A stretch of DNA of 64,000 bases from Escallonia rubra (Eukaryota > Streptophyta > Magnoliopsida > Escalloniales > Escalloniaceae): assembly GCA_033065855.1 (NCBI GenBank), contig JAVXUO010002275.1, forward strand, positions 124,001 to 188,000, given 5' to 3'. Below, piece after piece: positions 1-12,500 of this stretch (its first letter is position 1; each line of letters opens with the position of its first letter). The notes beneath the pieces were generated by a model that did not search any database, was not told where the DNA came from, and was given only the letters and a program-made list of their open reading frames with translations. The translations under genes were made by a program, and so were the position numbers.

Positions 1-1381
1 TTTCCAAGAGGTATGTTTCCCTATGTACTAGTATTTTCTTCTAGCCATCTGTTAATAAGGTAGTTTGCATTGATTTTGTTCTTACTTGGTTGCATTTTGA
101 TGTATTTGATATTTGAATATGACTCTTTTAGTTGTAAGGTCAAGTAGTGGAATTACCGAATGTCAACCCTTGCAGCTGGCTTAAAATGTTGTTTACTTTG
201 GCTTCTTCTAGTTATGCCATTGAGCCTTGAAGATAAGCGGCAACATACAAACTACAAAGTCGTTTCGTTCGCGTACTTTGAAAATTCTGGCGTTATTGCT
301 CTTTACATATGAAAGATAGCTTCTTATAGAGCTCCTGTTGTCTCAAACAGGGCGTCAAGAGGCGCTATCATATAGGGGCAGGGCACCGATATCTGCTCAA
401 ATGGTTATCCCTTTAGTAAGTTGCCTCGCTTAGGTCAGTTTTGTTTTTCCATTTATGTCATTTATTGTCCTACCCATTATGTCAGTTTGTGGCAGCAACT
501 CTGCCACATTTTCCCAAAAATATTCAATTCCTTTTATGATTTAGCTTTCAGCCAAGTTACGTTTTAGTTACCGCTCAAGTTCTTTTCTTTTGTTGGTTTG
601 CCATTCTAGTTCCTTTTTCCCTCAGTTGGTCACAACATCACTGCTTCATCTCGTGCACGACTTCCTTTGCGACATTTGGTTTTTAGTTAAGACTTGATTC
701 CTTCATGTGGCTCTATCAGCCATTTTTATCTTCTGTTTCCTGATTCATTGTTTTCAATAGTTGTCTTCGATTTGTACGACAATCATGGTAATGAAGTTGA
801 GTAATCCACATCGGAGGAGTTATATTTTTCTTTCAACAAGGTTGAAGATTCTTGACAGGCGCAATTAGGTGTAAGATTTAGCATTCTATAACGCACAGAC
901 TTCTATTAGGTGCTATTAGTTATTGTCGTATTTATGCCGATGACTGTGTATACCAATTCAGGGTGTTCACAAGAAAAAAGATCTAGCATCTAGCATTAAC
1001 TAATCAATAGCCCACAATCTGTTTGAGTGTATTTTTACTGCAGTTTTTCTGAAGTTCACTCGGGTAAGTCTGATAAATCTATTTTGATAGGTTATATAAA
1101 GATCTAGCAACTAGCATTAAATAATCAATAGCCCACTATCTGTTTTGAGTGTATTTTTCTGCAGTTTTTCCGAAGTTCACTCGGGTAAGTCTGTTCAGTC
1201 TATTTTGATAGGTTATTGATGCTGCTCAAAAATTACTTTTGCTAATAACTCATATTCGGTCAGCTACTTACTGCTGATGTCAGGGCATAGAATGCCAAGT
1301 AGGGATCTGTCTTCATGGATCGATTTGTCTCTCTGTGATTGTAACGGGAAGCATCTTTGCTTTGCTTTTTTCTATTTGCAG
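1..1381 (+). other. Upstream intronic sequence of the RBP45-like gene
   Basis: No upstream RRM exon could be recognised here. The sequence is T-rich and intron-like. An acceptor (tattt gcag) at 1378-1381 opens the first exon that can be read. A GTATGT donor-like site at 11-16 suggests that the first ten bases could be the end of an earlier exon, but that is a guess. The stretch also holds a 121-bp tandem duplication, listed separately. The RRM1/RRM2 part of the gene lies to the left of the window. Confidence 0.5.
980..1216 (+). repeat. 121-bp tandem duplication with exon-like core
   Basis: Two copies (980-1100 and 1101-1216) of one segment, each starting gatctagc and ending near gataggttat, differ at only a few sites. 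Each copy contains a 20-nt block (1044-1063 and 1165-1184) between a ctgcag acceptor and a GGGTAAGT donor. Both copies therefore keep a complete pair of splice signals around a 20-nt segment. Whether the block is ever spliced in is not known. Confidence 0.8.
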
Positions 1382-2409
1382 CTTACCAGAATACTCAGGG
1401 AACTCCGAGTGAGGATGATCCAAATAATACAACTGTCAGTTTTTTGGTTTATGATTAATTTGCAACAACTACCTCTTGTTTGAGCTTTACTTATGTTCAC
1501 CAACAATCACTGCAGATATTTGTTGGAGGTTTGGATCCTAATGTTACGGATGACTATCTGAGGCAAGTTTTTAGCCAATATGGGCAGTTAGTTCATGTAA
1601 AAATACCAGTAGGCAAGCGATGTGGGTTTGTTCAGTTTGCAGACAGGTATGGTTAACCTGCACAAATTTTTATTTTTTCGTTTCTAAAGACAGAATATCG
1701 AGGCATCTAATGTTGGGCCTTGGTCCGTTTATCCATGCAGAGGCTGTGCTGAGGAGGCTTTACGAGTTTTAAATGGCACTCAGTTAGGTGGGCAAAACAT
1801 TCGTCTTTCATGGGGCCGTAGCCCCTCAAACAAGCAGGTTTTTTTCTACTATTGTTCTGAAGCATTATTTTCTTTGTTCCTTGAACTTTGTTTTCTCTAG
1901 GCTGATAAACATACTGGATGCATCTGTTCGATTTACAGCCTCAGGTTGATCCGAACCAATACAATGGCAATGCATATGGATATGGTCCTGGATTTGAAAG
2001 TTACGGATATGCCCCAGCTGCCCAAGATCCTAATCTTTACTATGGAGGCTACCCCGGATATGGAAACTACCCACAAACCCAGCAGCAGCCTCAGGTAGGA
2101 TAAAATTTTGCACGATGATCTTCTCTTGACCATTTGTGCAAGCATGTACAATTATGCATTTGGTCGTTTGTCAGTGTAACCCTGCTCATGTACTTCTTAA
2201 ATGTATGATGAATTAGCTTTAGTTAATCAATTCAAAATGAAATTTTTATGAAGTGGGTTAACCCATGTGAGATGTGGATGGCTGTACTTGCATTTTCCCC
2301 CAATTTATTTCGTGCTGTATTAATCAAATGCATGATGTATTAATGATTTTATTTTGACATATCTTTTGGTTTTTGGTGCAACCAAAATTATGTTTCTGCG
2401 GTGCAGTGA
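1382..2409 (+). CDS. RBP45: RBP45-type RNA-binding protein, 3' part (RRM3 and C-terminal tail)
   Basis: Partial gene; the 5' exons are outside the window. Readable exons are 1382-1434, 1516-1646, 1741-1837, 1939-2094 and a last exon that starts directly with the TGA stop at 2407-2409 after the acceptor gtgcag. They join in frame. The protein contains the linker ending in DDPNNTT, then an RRM with RNP2 (IFVGGL) and RNP1 (KRCGFVQF), then ALRVLNGTQLGGQNIRLSWG and SPSNKQ. A Gly/Tyr/Gln-rich tail with YGGYPGYGNY follows. This order is typical of plant RBP45/RBP47 proteins, which have three RRMs and bind U-rich or poly(A) RNA in the nucleus and in stress granules. The acceptor at 1938 was chosen over the earlier one at 1900 because only 1939 keeps the frame. 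RBP45 rather than RBP47 is suggested by the tail, not proven. Confidence 0.88.
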
Positions 2410-3930
2410 TTTGCTGGTCTATTGCATGTTGACATGGTTGGAGCGTGGAGGTGACATTCAGACCATTCTGCCTTTTGTTGACAATTTAGTATATTTGCTT
2501 CTGGTCCTTCCCGTTTGAGCTTCTTAAGCGGGCCATGCTGTGCCTGATTTCTGGCTACTCTTTGGTCTCAAGTCGGAACTCGTTCTTATCATGAATTTAT
2601 CCACATTTTCTGTCCATCTCGACTCGAGTGTTTATCGTAGTGCAGTATTAGGTTTCTTTCTCATTTTTTTGTGTGGTTTCGAGATGATTGTTGTGATCTT
2701 AAAATTATGTTGCAGCGCTGGCTGCATTACCTTATTAAATGTGATTCTAGAGAAACTTGCTATGGAAATTACTGTTAGTTTGTTTTTTCCTTGTGTCTTA
2801 TATTTGAAACTATACGGACAAATTTTGATGATTAGACATTGTGTATTATGTCCAAACATCTTTAAGGTTACAAAGAAAGTACACTTGCGATAGTATATGA
2901 AAAAGAATGGAGTTGTGTCAGTTGCAAGCACAAGAAGTCCCGAGTCAGAGTCACTACACAGAATATGCATTAGTTGACGATGATGGTGTGATACTGAGTT
3001 TTTGCTGATCCTGACTTGCTTCCTGACTATCGGAAGGATTCTTTGAGGAAGTGATGGCCATTCTGCCTATTTATTTTACAACATAAAAGGGGGTATCCAT
3101 TCGGGGTATTGCCTTTAGGTTGTGATGATTTTCGTTCGTTAGTGTTATTTGCCAATCGGAAGAGAATAACGTAAACGCTGCTTGGTATGACATGATTGAA
3201 GTAGCCCAACATTCCTGTTTTTATTGTTGCCATCTTCTTGCGCTTAAATTGGGGAAAGAACTAGAATATGGTAACTTCATACAGCAGTGTGCGGCTGCTT
3301 CTGAAGTTCTTGTCCTGCAGCATCATTTTCAGACATTGTCGTATCCAAACATGACAGCAAGGAAAGAGTACGATAGCTGCAAATTTTGAACCAAGACATT
3401 GTCGTGTCCAAACCTTGTTTAACTTCTCCCAAACCTGTAGTTCTGCAACTCTCTCCAGTGGATCTTCTTCACATTCCATTGAGACTGATCAGAAGCATTG
3501 ATAGGTTATTGGCTTATGAGATGTTCTTAAATGTTGAAGTACTACCCCTATGGGAAAATGGAAATTTTTTGGTGTTGATGTTATGAGCCCTGTGACATTA
3601 ACACCTACGAAACACCCCTTATTAGGAAAACGATGAATCCACTTGAAGGATCGATCAGCCCACCATCATACTAAGTGCCGGTTGTAGCAGAGTCGACTTT
3701 CAGAGGATGCATTCTGATGCTAAAAGGAAAGAAGTATTAATAAAACCCTACAGCTATAGAGAGAAGCTATGGCTTCGGATCCTAGGAAAGTACGTTTCTG
3801 TCTGCGAAGGTTACAAGGCTCTCCCCACTGGGACGTCTGAAGAGCTGGACCTAGTCCTCCTCGCTAGTTTTACCCTTACTGGAGTCTTTATGGGCTTTCT
3901 TCTGTATGGAACATCTGCTGGACGCGTCGA
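2410..3930. other. 3' UTR and convergent spacer
   Basis: From the TGA of the RBP45-like gene to the stop of the AT-hook gene on the other strand. The first few hundred bases are T-rich and probably 3' UTR. Short open frames on both strands match no family I know and lack splice or promoter support. No repeat or RNA gene was recognised. Confidence 0.5.
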
Positions 3931-5528
3931 TCAATTTGCAGTCTCAAGAACATTGCTCGCTGGGGTAATGACATCTTCGAGAACCATATCCGCGTTGCTG
4001 GTGTGACCAACAGAAGTATCGGGGATTTGACGTTCTTGTTCGGGTGCAAGCTGCAGGTCAGGCTCAGATGGCAAGCCCTCTTCTACTGTCCTTGGCGCAG
4101 ATTCTGAACCTTCTACTGTAGCATTCTCAGAAGCATCACTCACTGGCTTACCAGTTTGACGAGTCTCGTCCCGCCTTAACACCTTGTCTCCCAGCTCTGG
4201 CTGCACTTCTTGCTGCACACTTTCGCTCTCCCTGTAGAATATGAAACATTACGAAAATTCATAGTTCACTTCTATACATTTTTGTTAGTGTTCAAGAATT
4301 ATTATTTTTTGGTTAGTTCAAAGACTGCAAACATTAGATGAGTATATTTTTCTCGATTTGGAATTTAAATGAACTGAGCTGCATAGATTTATATACATGC
4401 ACATAAAAGACTGCAAACCTTAAAAAGAGTCAATTCGAAGAAAGTAGTCTCCTTTTTAGGTACGTACCAGGAATTCTCTTTCAAAGGTACGGATTTAGGG
4501 CCATTCTTCGGAGAAACGGGCTTTTCAATCACAACATCCATAGGTTCAATGATCGGCTCTGGGTAGACAGATTGAGGTTTATCAGTCACAGGTTCATTTT
4601 GAACCAAGTCACATGGCTTAAGTCCACGTTCAGCAGATTGAGGCACAGCAACTATAGGACTTTGCTGGAGCTCCAGTTTTTCAGGAACCAAATCATCTGG
4701 CTTAAGTTCAGAATCGGCAGCCGCCTTTTCAGCTTGAGGCACCTGATCAATGTTTTCTTTCAGAAGCAAGACACCAACTTTTGGTTCAGATACTGATTCG
4801 GGTATCGCGCTTTTAGCTGCTCCTGCATCCACCTTTGGTCCTGATTGAGTTGAAACTTCAAATACCCGCATAAACTCATCTTGTTCAACCAATTTAAGAT
4901 TCTTTGATGGAGCTGCAGGCTCTGGAATTTTCTCCATTGCGACTTTTCCTCTCGAGGAATTAGCACCCGAGTCCGTCTCTGGCATGTTGATAGGAGGTAC
5001 AACCATAGAAGCTTTAGGTGGCTGGTTCTCAAATTGGAAAGGCTGAACGGAACCATTCACCTGACTCTGAGGGTTAAAAGCCGGGACGGGAAGTTCTCTT
5101 CTTGTGCACAATGTAGCATGTGGAGCAACATCATTTGCTGGTGTTATGGGTTTCACTTGTCCCGGTTGAAACACGACGCCACGCAGAAGAGTGTTGCTGT
5201 CCCCAACCCTAACAGAAATAAGATATCCAGCATCAAAAGTACCCTCAATGACACCAGAAATCATCATGCCCACCATGCCACGTTCAACAGGGATGCTTGG
5301 ACTGATCTTTTCAGGTTGAATTGTCCTCGTGCCATCAGATGCAGGAGTTGCAGGCAAGTTTAACTTCTCCTTCTTCACGGTACTCTCATCCTTGCGCGGA
5401 CGACCCCGCTTGCGCTTTAATGGAACGTCTGCAGCTACTGCAATGTTCATGGGTTCATTTTGTTGGCTCATGTTTAGATTAACACCTTGGAACAGATGGT
5501 TGAGACTGGGGGCTTTAGTTGGTATCAC
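3931..5528 (-). CDS. AT-hook DNA-binding protein
   Basis: Two coding exons on the minus strand: 5528-4468 and 4231-3931. The donor is CCTG|gtacgt and the acceptor ctacag|GGAG; the split Trp codon (TG|G) rejoins, giving 453 aa. An AT-hook (RGRPRK, residues about 41-46) in a basic stretch KRKRGRPRK would bind the minor groove of AT-rich DNA in the nucleus. A conserved core follows at about residues 85-129 (SGVIEGTFDAGYLISVRVGD, then LRGVVFQPG). This core is shared with a little-studied plant group annotated as 'AT hook motif-containing protein' (for example the At5g54930 type). The rest is low-complexity and rich in Pro, Glu and Val. The start is the first ATG of the open frame; a second in-frame Met lies at residue 20. 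It is not one of the PPC/DUF296 AHL proteins. Target genes cannot be inferred. Confidence 0.85.
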
Positions 5529-5720
5529 AGATTAGGCTTGTAGTCCTGCAAACTGCTATACAAGTAGAGAACTGTTGAGATATGGAGTTGGCAATTAGCA
5601 TAGAAACCAAGCAGTGATTAGTATGTAACATCGTGTTTAAACTTTGAAGAAGAATTAAAACAACACACTCTTACGCCGATCTTCCAGAGTTCTTCATCTG
5701 CAACAACAGAGATTGAAGTT
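5529..5720 (-). other. Probable 5' UTR with an intron, AT-hook gene
   Basis: Read on the minus strand, an acceptor-like gcagtttgcag lies about 20 bases before the start codon. A donor-like GGC|gtaaga lies near 5672, with another acceptor (gttgttgcag) near 5697. This suggests one or two small leader exons. No coding frame runs through them, so this is inferred from splice-like signals only. Confidence 0.4.
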
Positions 5721-6530
5721 ATCATTAAGAACACTATCTTCAGAAGAGCAACAGGGAAATCTCATTCCAAGCAAGCAAATGTTGGTGTATGTTTGATACA
5801 GGTCATATGTATGCTTTAGTCCAAAATGAGCTTCAAGACATGCATGCCTTACTGAGATAATAGGATGCCAAGGAACTGCTTTCAATTTGGGATGCATTAC
5901 CAATTGGATCTGAGATGATTATGGCTATTGAGAAATCTAGCAAGGTCCTGGGGAACAGAATTTACAGGAGTTCCCTCATTGCAGTCCTTGCTATGATGGA
6001 GATTTGAAGACAAGTAATCCTTTATTAGTGCCATGTTAGGTTGAAGATGGCCAAGAAGACAACCTTGTAATTTATATAATGAAATGACATGTTTGACAGC
6101 CAAGAGGATCAAAACTGTGATTGATTCACTAACAAGTTTGATCAGCATATCTGCAACATGGACAGAGCAGGAATGCTTGCATAAAACAGTTTAATCATCA
6201 GCCATCACCATGCCCTACAGTTCACTAAAGATAGCTTCCCTTTTTGCTAAATGGTGGTATTAATAATAGGATTCAATACTTTGCTAAGAATGATCCTAAC
6301 CCACCCACCAGCATCTATACAACATATCCATCATCCATGTTAGATAAAGAAGACAAAAGTGAAACTCGATCAGCATATAAACAGTAAAAGGATCATATTA
6401 GGGATAAAATATTTTGGGGTTAAGCCCAAAGTTACTGATCTTGTTTCCTTATTAACAATCACTTTTTGTTGCAAGAAACTCAAAAACAAAAACTTGTTTT
6501 GGGTACAAAAGTTTTCCTGCAAGTGAAACT

Positions 6531-7239
6531 AGGGGTGAGTACTAAACCATTCAAACCGATCCGAACTACTCAAACCGATCAAACCGAACAAATCAAATCC
6601 AAACCGTCCAAAGATCTTAACGGTTTGGTTTCACATTTCTCAAACTGACCTCGGTTCAGTTTACGGTTCACTTTCTTGAAACCGATCACTAGCCGAACCG
6701 AACCAACCTATGATTTACTAATTTATTCTTAGTGACATTCATTGATAATTTTCATATACATGGCACTAAGCAAATCTAAATAAACAAACCTTAAAAGTTA
6801 AAAGAAAAGAAAATAAGAAAGTAGTTGTAACACAAAAGTGTAGTGATCAGTATGTCTTGTATATCTATTCATTGTTTCTTGAACATCAACGACAAAGACG
6901 TAACTGAGTTTTTTTTTTGTAACAAATGTCTCGAACAATATTTAAATCATATGTTAATACGAGCAGTTAGACATTGAGTGTAATAAGGTTATGTACAATT
7001 TAGAAAAAACTAACTTCAACTTCGAATAACATTTGGATCTAATATTATGTTTGTAGAGGGACAATTTTTTTAAATAGGCACAAATCGATCCAAACCCAAC
7101 TGTTTAAACCGACTAAACTGAATCGTTCAAATCGATGATGTTTGGTTATGTTTAGTTCAAGATTTTTCAAACCGATGACTAACGGTTTGGTTTGCGGTTT
7201 GACTCCAAAACCGAATCAAACCGAATCATGCTCACCCCT
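6531..7239. mobile_element. Non-autonomous hAT-like element
   Basis: The ends are inverted: aggggtgagt at 6531-6540 and ctcacccct at 7231-7239, whose reverse complement is aggggtgag. Inside each end are many copies of the motif aaccga/cggtt (for example caaaccgatc near 6571 and cggtttggtttgcggttt near 7184), so the subterminal regions also pair. Short G-rich TIRs with repeated subterminal motifs are typical of hAT elements. There is no transposase frame. The flanks (tgaaact and tgataaac) do not give a clean 8-bp target duplication, so the superfamily is inferred. Confidence 0.65.
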
Positions 7240-8156
7240 TGATAAACCCTCCTTTTCCTTTTTTTTTTACTTGCTTAAGAGTGTTTTTCCCTTTTCTTTT
7301 GTTCTATGGCCTTGACTATTTCTTACATGCAAAATGTTATTTGCTATGCCTCAACCCTTCAATTTGACCCAATCTGGGTCTTCATCATGCAGAGCTCATC
7401 TTGTTTCAGATTTGAGCTGATAAAAAGATTCACACATTAGTATCACGCCAAGATACAACCTCAGATTATCAAGATCAGAGAGAAATCCCAGATCTATATT
7501 CTTATGGTCTTTAATTCGATTGCAATCCCAAAAAGATGTTTAAGTAATTAAGAAATCTTAATTTTAGTCGTTCCCCCTAAATTCTATTTTTCCAGATCAG
7601 TTAAATTAGCATATGAATTTATGTTATTAAGAAGCCTATCCATATAGGAATGACGAATACCGCATCAGCATGCATCTCACGTATATGAACTTAGTAATCA
7701 GAACGTATAACCTCGATACCATAACGGAAGAAAGATTTTAAAATTTCGATCGTTCGTAAAACTGACAACGCTGAAAGTCTCGTATACTGAGCTGCGTTCT
7801 TTTATGAACACTCCGCTTTCACAAATGCATGCATGTTCAATTAACAAAGCAATAAAAGAATTTCCATACACAAAACTTACTGCTCCCAAGGAAGAGATTG
7901 TGGCCACGATTGGGAGATCTCTAGTCTCTGCTCCTCTCTTTAGCTCTCTGTTAGTTTTGTTTTTATTTTGCTCAAGTGTTATTCAGAGGCTATTTTGTAG
8001 CAAATATAAAAGGAAGAAATTGTATTTGAACTTTATTTCCGGAGGCACTTACAACTTCCACAAGAAACACTTATTGGGTCTTATTTTGCATAAGTGGGCC
8101 TTCCGAGCCCATCCTAATGTCTTTTTGTTTTTCCATTTCTATAGACGTATTTGAAA

Positions 8157-8394
8157 GAACAAATTTTGACTGCTATCCGAGTTGTAAGAATCTTCATTCA
8201 ACTTCATATATAGTGACAATTAATAGTCGTTAAATATTTTTAATAATTTTTCTGTTAATACTTTCAACGACAATTCTTAACAGCATTTTTTTAACATACT
8301 AATTAAAAGCCAGTAGAAACATATAACAACTATTAATTGTCGCTATATGAGGGGTAGAAAGAAGATTCCTTCAACCGAGATAATAGCTAAATTT
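8157..8394. mobile_element. MITE family copy A
   Basis: Left end gaacaaattttgactgctat and right end gataatagctaaattt form an imperfect TIR; both continue inward into (t)tgaag/gaatcttc-like sequence. The middle carries the family signature gacaattaatagtcgttaaa on one side and attaattgtcgctatatga on the other. Related copies occur at 25613, 37688, 40317, 42372, 52555, 55088 and 55955. About 240 bp, with no coding capacity. Confidence 0.75.
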
Positions 8395-9517
8395 TTTTCT
8401 CTTTTTTTTTTTTGGTTAAGAAGAGAATTGCATAGAAAGATTAAAGAAGTAGTCGGTCTTAGAGCCATACAGATATGTTACAATCAGAAGGCAGCTATAG
8501 CTGCCTGTAAAAACAGTGTACTACACATATCTATGAGTGGATAATCACAGCAAAATAAAAGAAGATAGGCTAGCGTTGCACATGTTCATCGACCCAATCT
8601 TGGTAGACAGTAGTCAGGGCCTGACAAGCAAAAGTAGAAAGGAAGCGTGCTTTCTTCAAAAGGTGTGGAGGCACCCAGTCAATACTAAAATGATGATAGT
8701 TCATTACAGTACTACAAAAGTCATAGATGATAGGTGCCACTGTATCTAAAAAAAAATTCTCTTTGTAATAGGTAAACTCGTCAAATGTTCGTGTTCAGTT
8801 CGACAGTTCAATTATTATTTTTGTTTATAACCTCTATAACATGAAAATGTTTATGATATGTGTTATAATTCAGCACAACCTCTCAAATATTAGATGGTAC
8901 CTGACCCTCCTTCTCAAACAGGGCCACCTGATATTTCCTCTCAGACCGGGTCAACTGTGACTTATTGAATAAATTAGGATTCTTAAAAGATTCTAACATA
9001 ATCTCCGAAAATCGAACCAAAGTGTACCATTACTCCTAATTCTATTAGCCTTCTGAAAGGAGGCGTCCTCCAGGTATGGAGATAATTATTCACACACGAA
9101 CACCGTCTTTCATGTTTTATCAGAAATTGTATTCGAATTCTGATTTAAGCATCGAAGAATTTCGAATCGGATCAACATTTTAGCAATCTTTGACCATTAC
9201 ACTTCCTTAATCCGTTTTATGATCCGTTGCCCGTCTTATTTTATGAAGAAATTCATTTTTCAGAGCTTATTTATAGATATCAACCGACATAAGTAAATAA
9301 ACAAACTTATCTTTAATACGACATCACAAATGTTAATCTTGTAGGTTCCTCGTGGGATGGGCCCACAAAGAAGGGGCACGTGGTCTGCATGCGCCAGTGA
9401 TCAAAATCAATGGACAGGAAATAATCAAGATCATTTCTATAAAAAAATAAAGGGAACACAGGAAACCATTTCATTCTTCTTTCCCCTTCATTCGACTCTC
9501 CTTGCAGAACCAAATCC

Positions 9518-12500
9518 ATGGCTTCTCTCTTGGCGAACGGAATTTCAAGCTTTTCTCCACAGACCCACCTCGAGAACGCCAGATTCTCAAAGGGGTCCTT
9601 CCCAAAATTCGAATTTGGCAAGCCCACGAACCCTAAGTCCCATAATTTGAAACCCTTTAAAGTCAAAGCTGATGTTGCCGAGCCCCAGACCATCGGTTCA
9701 GACACTCTAGTTACAGGTAACCCTCTAATTTCGACCTCAAGTGATGAAGACCAGCTTCATAAGTTCCTTAAACGCGATTACAAGTGGGGGTTTAATCAAG
9801 AAATTGAGTCTTTTACGATACCTAGAGGGCTTTCGGAGGAAACAATAAGGCTTATTTCTTCGCGAAAGAACGAGCCCGATTGGATGCTTGAGTTCAGGTT
9901 GAAATCTTTCAAGAAATTCTGTAGGATGACCGAGCCAAAGTGGTCTGATAATGATTATCCGGTCATTGATTTTCAAAATATGTGTTATTACTCTGAACCC
10001 AAAAATAAACCCACTCTGAATAGTTTAGATGAAGCTGATCCCGAGCTTATTAAATATTTTGACAAGCTGGGTGTTCCTTTAAATGAGAGGAATAGGCTTG
10101 CTAATGTTGCTGTTGATGCTGTTCTTGATAGCGTTTCAATCGCTACAACGCACAGGAAGGCTTTAGAGAAAGAGGGCGTGATATTTTGTTCTATATCTGA
10201 GGCTGTTAGGGAGTATCCTGATTTGGTCAGGAACTATTTGGGGAGGGTTGTTCCGCCCGATGATAATTTCTACGCTGCCTTAAATTCAGCTGTGTTCAGT
10301 GATGGGTCATTTGTGTACATACCTAAGGGAACAAAGTGTCCCATGCAGATTTCGACTTATTTCAGGATAAACGCGATGGAGACTGGACAGTTTGAGAGGA
10401 CGCTTATAGTTGCAGATGAGAAGAGTTCTGTGGAGTATTTGGAGGGCTGTACGGCACCTTCATATGATACAAACCAGCTTCATGCTGCTGTGGTAGAATT
10501 GTATTGTCACACGGATGCAGAGATCAAGTACTCCACTGTTCAGAATTGGTATGCTGGTGATGACGAAGGGAAAGGAGGGATCTATAACTTTGTTACCAAA
10601 CGGGGTGTTTGCGCTGGTGCTCGATCAAGGATATCTTGGACGCAAGTGGAGACTGGTTCTGCCATTACTTGGAAGTACCCTAGTGTTGTTCTAGAGGGTG
10701 ATGAGTCGGTAGGTGAGTTCTATTCTGTGGCTTTGACCAATAATTACCAGCAGGCAGATACGGGGACAAAGATGATACACAAGGGGAAGAATACTAGGAG
10801 CAGAATTATTTCCAAGGGCATTTCAGCTGGTCATTCAAGAAACGTTTACAGAGGGCTTGTTCAGGTTCAGTCAAGAGCAGACAATGCCAAGAACTCATCA
10901 CAATGTGATTCAATGCTCATCGGTGACAATGCAGCTGCCAACACTTACCCATATCTTCAGGTAAAATCTTCTTTTAAACTTGTCACATGATTTTTTTACC
11001 CTAGATTCTTCACATTAATACTGTAGCTCAATGGATTTTTTGGGGCCATCTTCTTTGAACCCTCTCATAGCTCGCGAGGTTGTTGATTTCTTCCTGTTGT
11101 GGCCAATGGCCATGACCTGTCTTCCACGCACCTTGAATGATCAGTTTTAATGCTTAATCATAAAGTGCATCATTCTAGACTCTGTCTGTAGCAAATAGTA
11201 GAATTGTAGTGAAAGTTGATTAGTGCTGAACATGTGATACATGATGAGTTCAATTCAAAATTGCATGAGCTCTGCTGGTTTGGATTTTCCAGAATATTGT
11301 TATTGCATTGTGGAATCTCGAGATGCCAGGTTCTTTTGACAGTCTTAATAGATATATAAAGTACATTCAATGTGCATATAAAGAGCAGACATACATTAAA
11401 GGGACTTGCTGCAAGTATGATTGAGTCGCGGATTCTTCTAACATATTAATCTAAAGACTTTTCATATTAAAGATTCAATTAGGATGTGTTTGATGCAACA
11501 TACAATGTTTATAATGGGAATGACTTTGTCTTACAGATTGTGAGCAAAAAGAGCATATATCCGGATGTTTTTAGCACTTGACATGGGTAATTGAGTTGGT
11601 AAATGTTGGCGCAGACTTTTTGGATGAAACAAATCTCGATGTCAACTGCCTACTCAGGGACAATTATTCACCTAGGCATTCCATATACCTTAGCAGAGAA
11701 AATCGAATAGTGAAAAGGATAGATTTGCGTCACTTTCCCATAGGTTATCTCATATCTGCTATCTATATCGTGTCACCTTTGCGAGGGATCAACTGCTTCT
11801 TCTCCGGAAGGAATATGCATGCCCGCAGGCATAGAAGATAACCATAACTCCCCAATTACCTATGTATTTAAAATCCCAAAACAATATCATAGATGTCCGA
11901 ATGCAGTTCCAATCATTTTTAGTTCTCTTCGTACGTTCAGGTTCATGCCTTCTGGGATAAAAAACTTAATTTGTCTATGTTTCATGGATTTTAACTTTAA
12001 CCTAGGTTACATGGACTCTTAGTTAACTTAAAGTTCCCTTCTCCAGCAAATAAGAAACTGGCAAGTGTCGGGGAGCTAGACACTCTGAAATATATGAAGA
12101 AGTTCTTAGAATTGGCGATCCAAATCCTTGTAAGATTGGTCTTAAAAGTTGAAATCTTGTAGTTGATTCCATTCGTGGGACTTCTGACATCACCATCCAT
12201 GTTCATATATTTGGGTTCTGTTTGAATATGCAGTTGAAAAATGTTTGCTTCCACAATAGCTCCAGAGGCTTGTGCTATTTGGTTTTGTTCTGTTGGGATA
12301 GAGGGCTTTGTGAACTTATTATGTTCCCTGCAATAGAGGGCTTTGTGAACTTATTTGTCTCCTCCTTGGTGGGAGGAGAGGAATGCTATATTGGGAAAAT
12401 ATTTAAGATGAGAGATACCGGATGGGGTACCCTTTGACGCCCTAACGGATTTTGCATATATGTTACCTTTCCTGAAAATGATATGGGTAAATGAATATTG

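Larger units (their letters stand above)
5721..9517. other. Spacer before SUFB, transposon remnants
   Basis: AT-rich spacer between the divergently transcribed AT-hook gene and SUFB. It contains a hAT-like element (6531-7239) and a copy of the window's MITE family (8157-8394), both listed separately. The last 80 bases before 9518 are the likely SUFB 5' leader. No further gene was recognised. Confidence 0.6.

Noticed and set aside
2540-2893. 117-codon plus-strand frame after the RBP45-like stop
   Set aside because: T-rich sequence in the probable 3' UTR that codes for hydrophobic low-complexity residues, with no homologue recognised.
9313-9705. Minus-strand open frame over the SUFB start
   Set aside because: It is antisense to the transit-peptide region of SUFB and has no family match or splice support.
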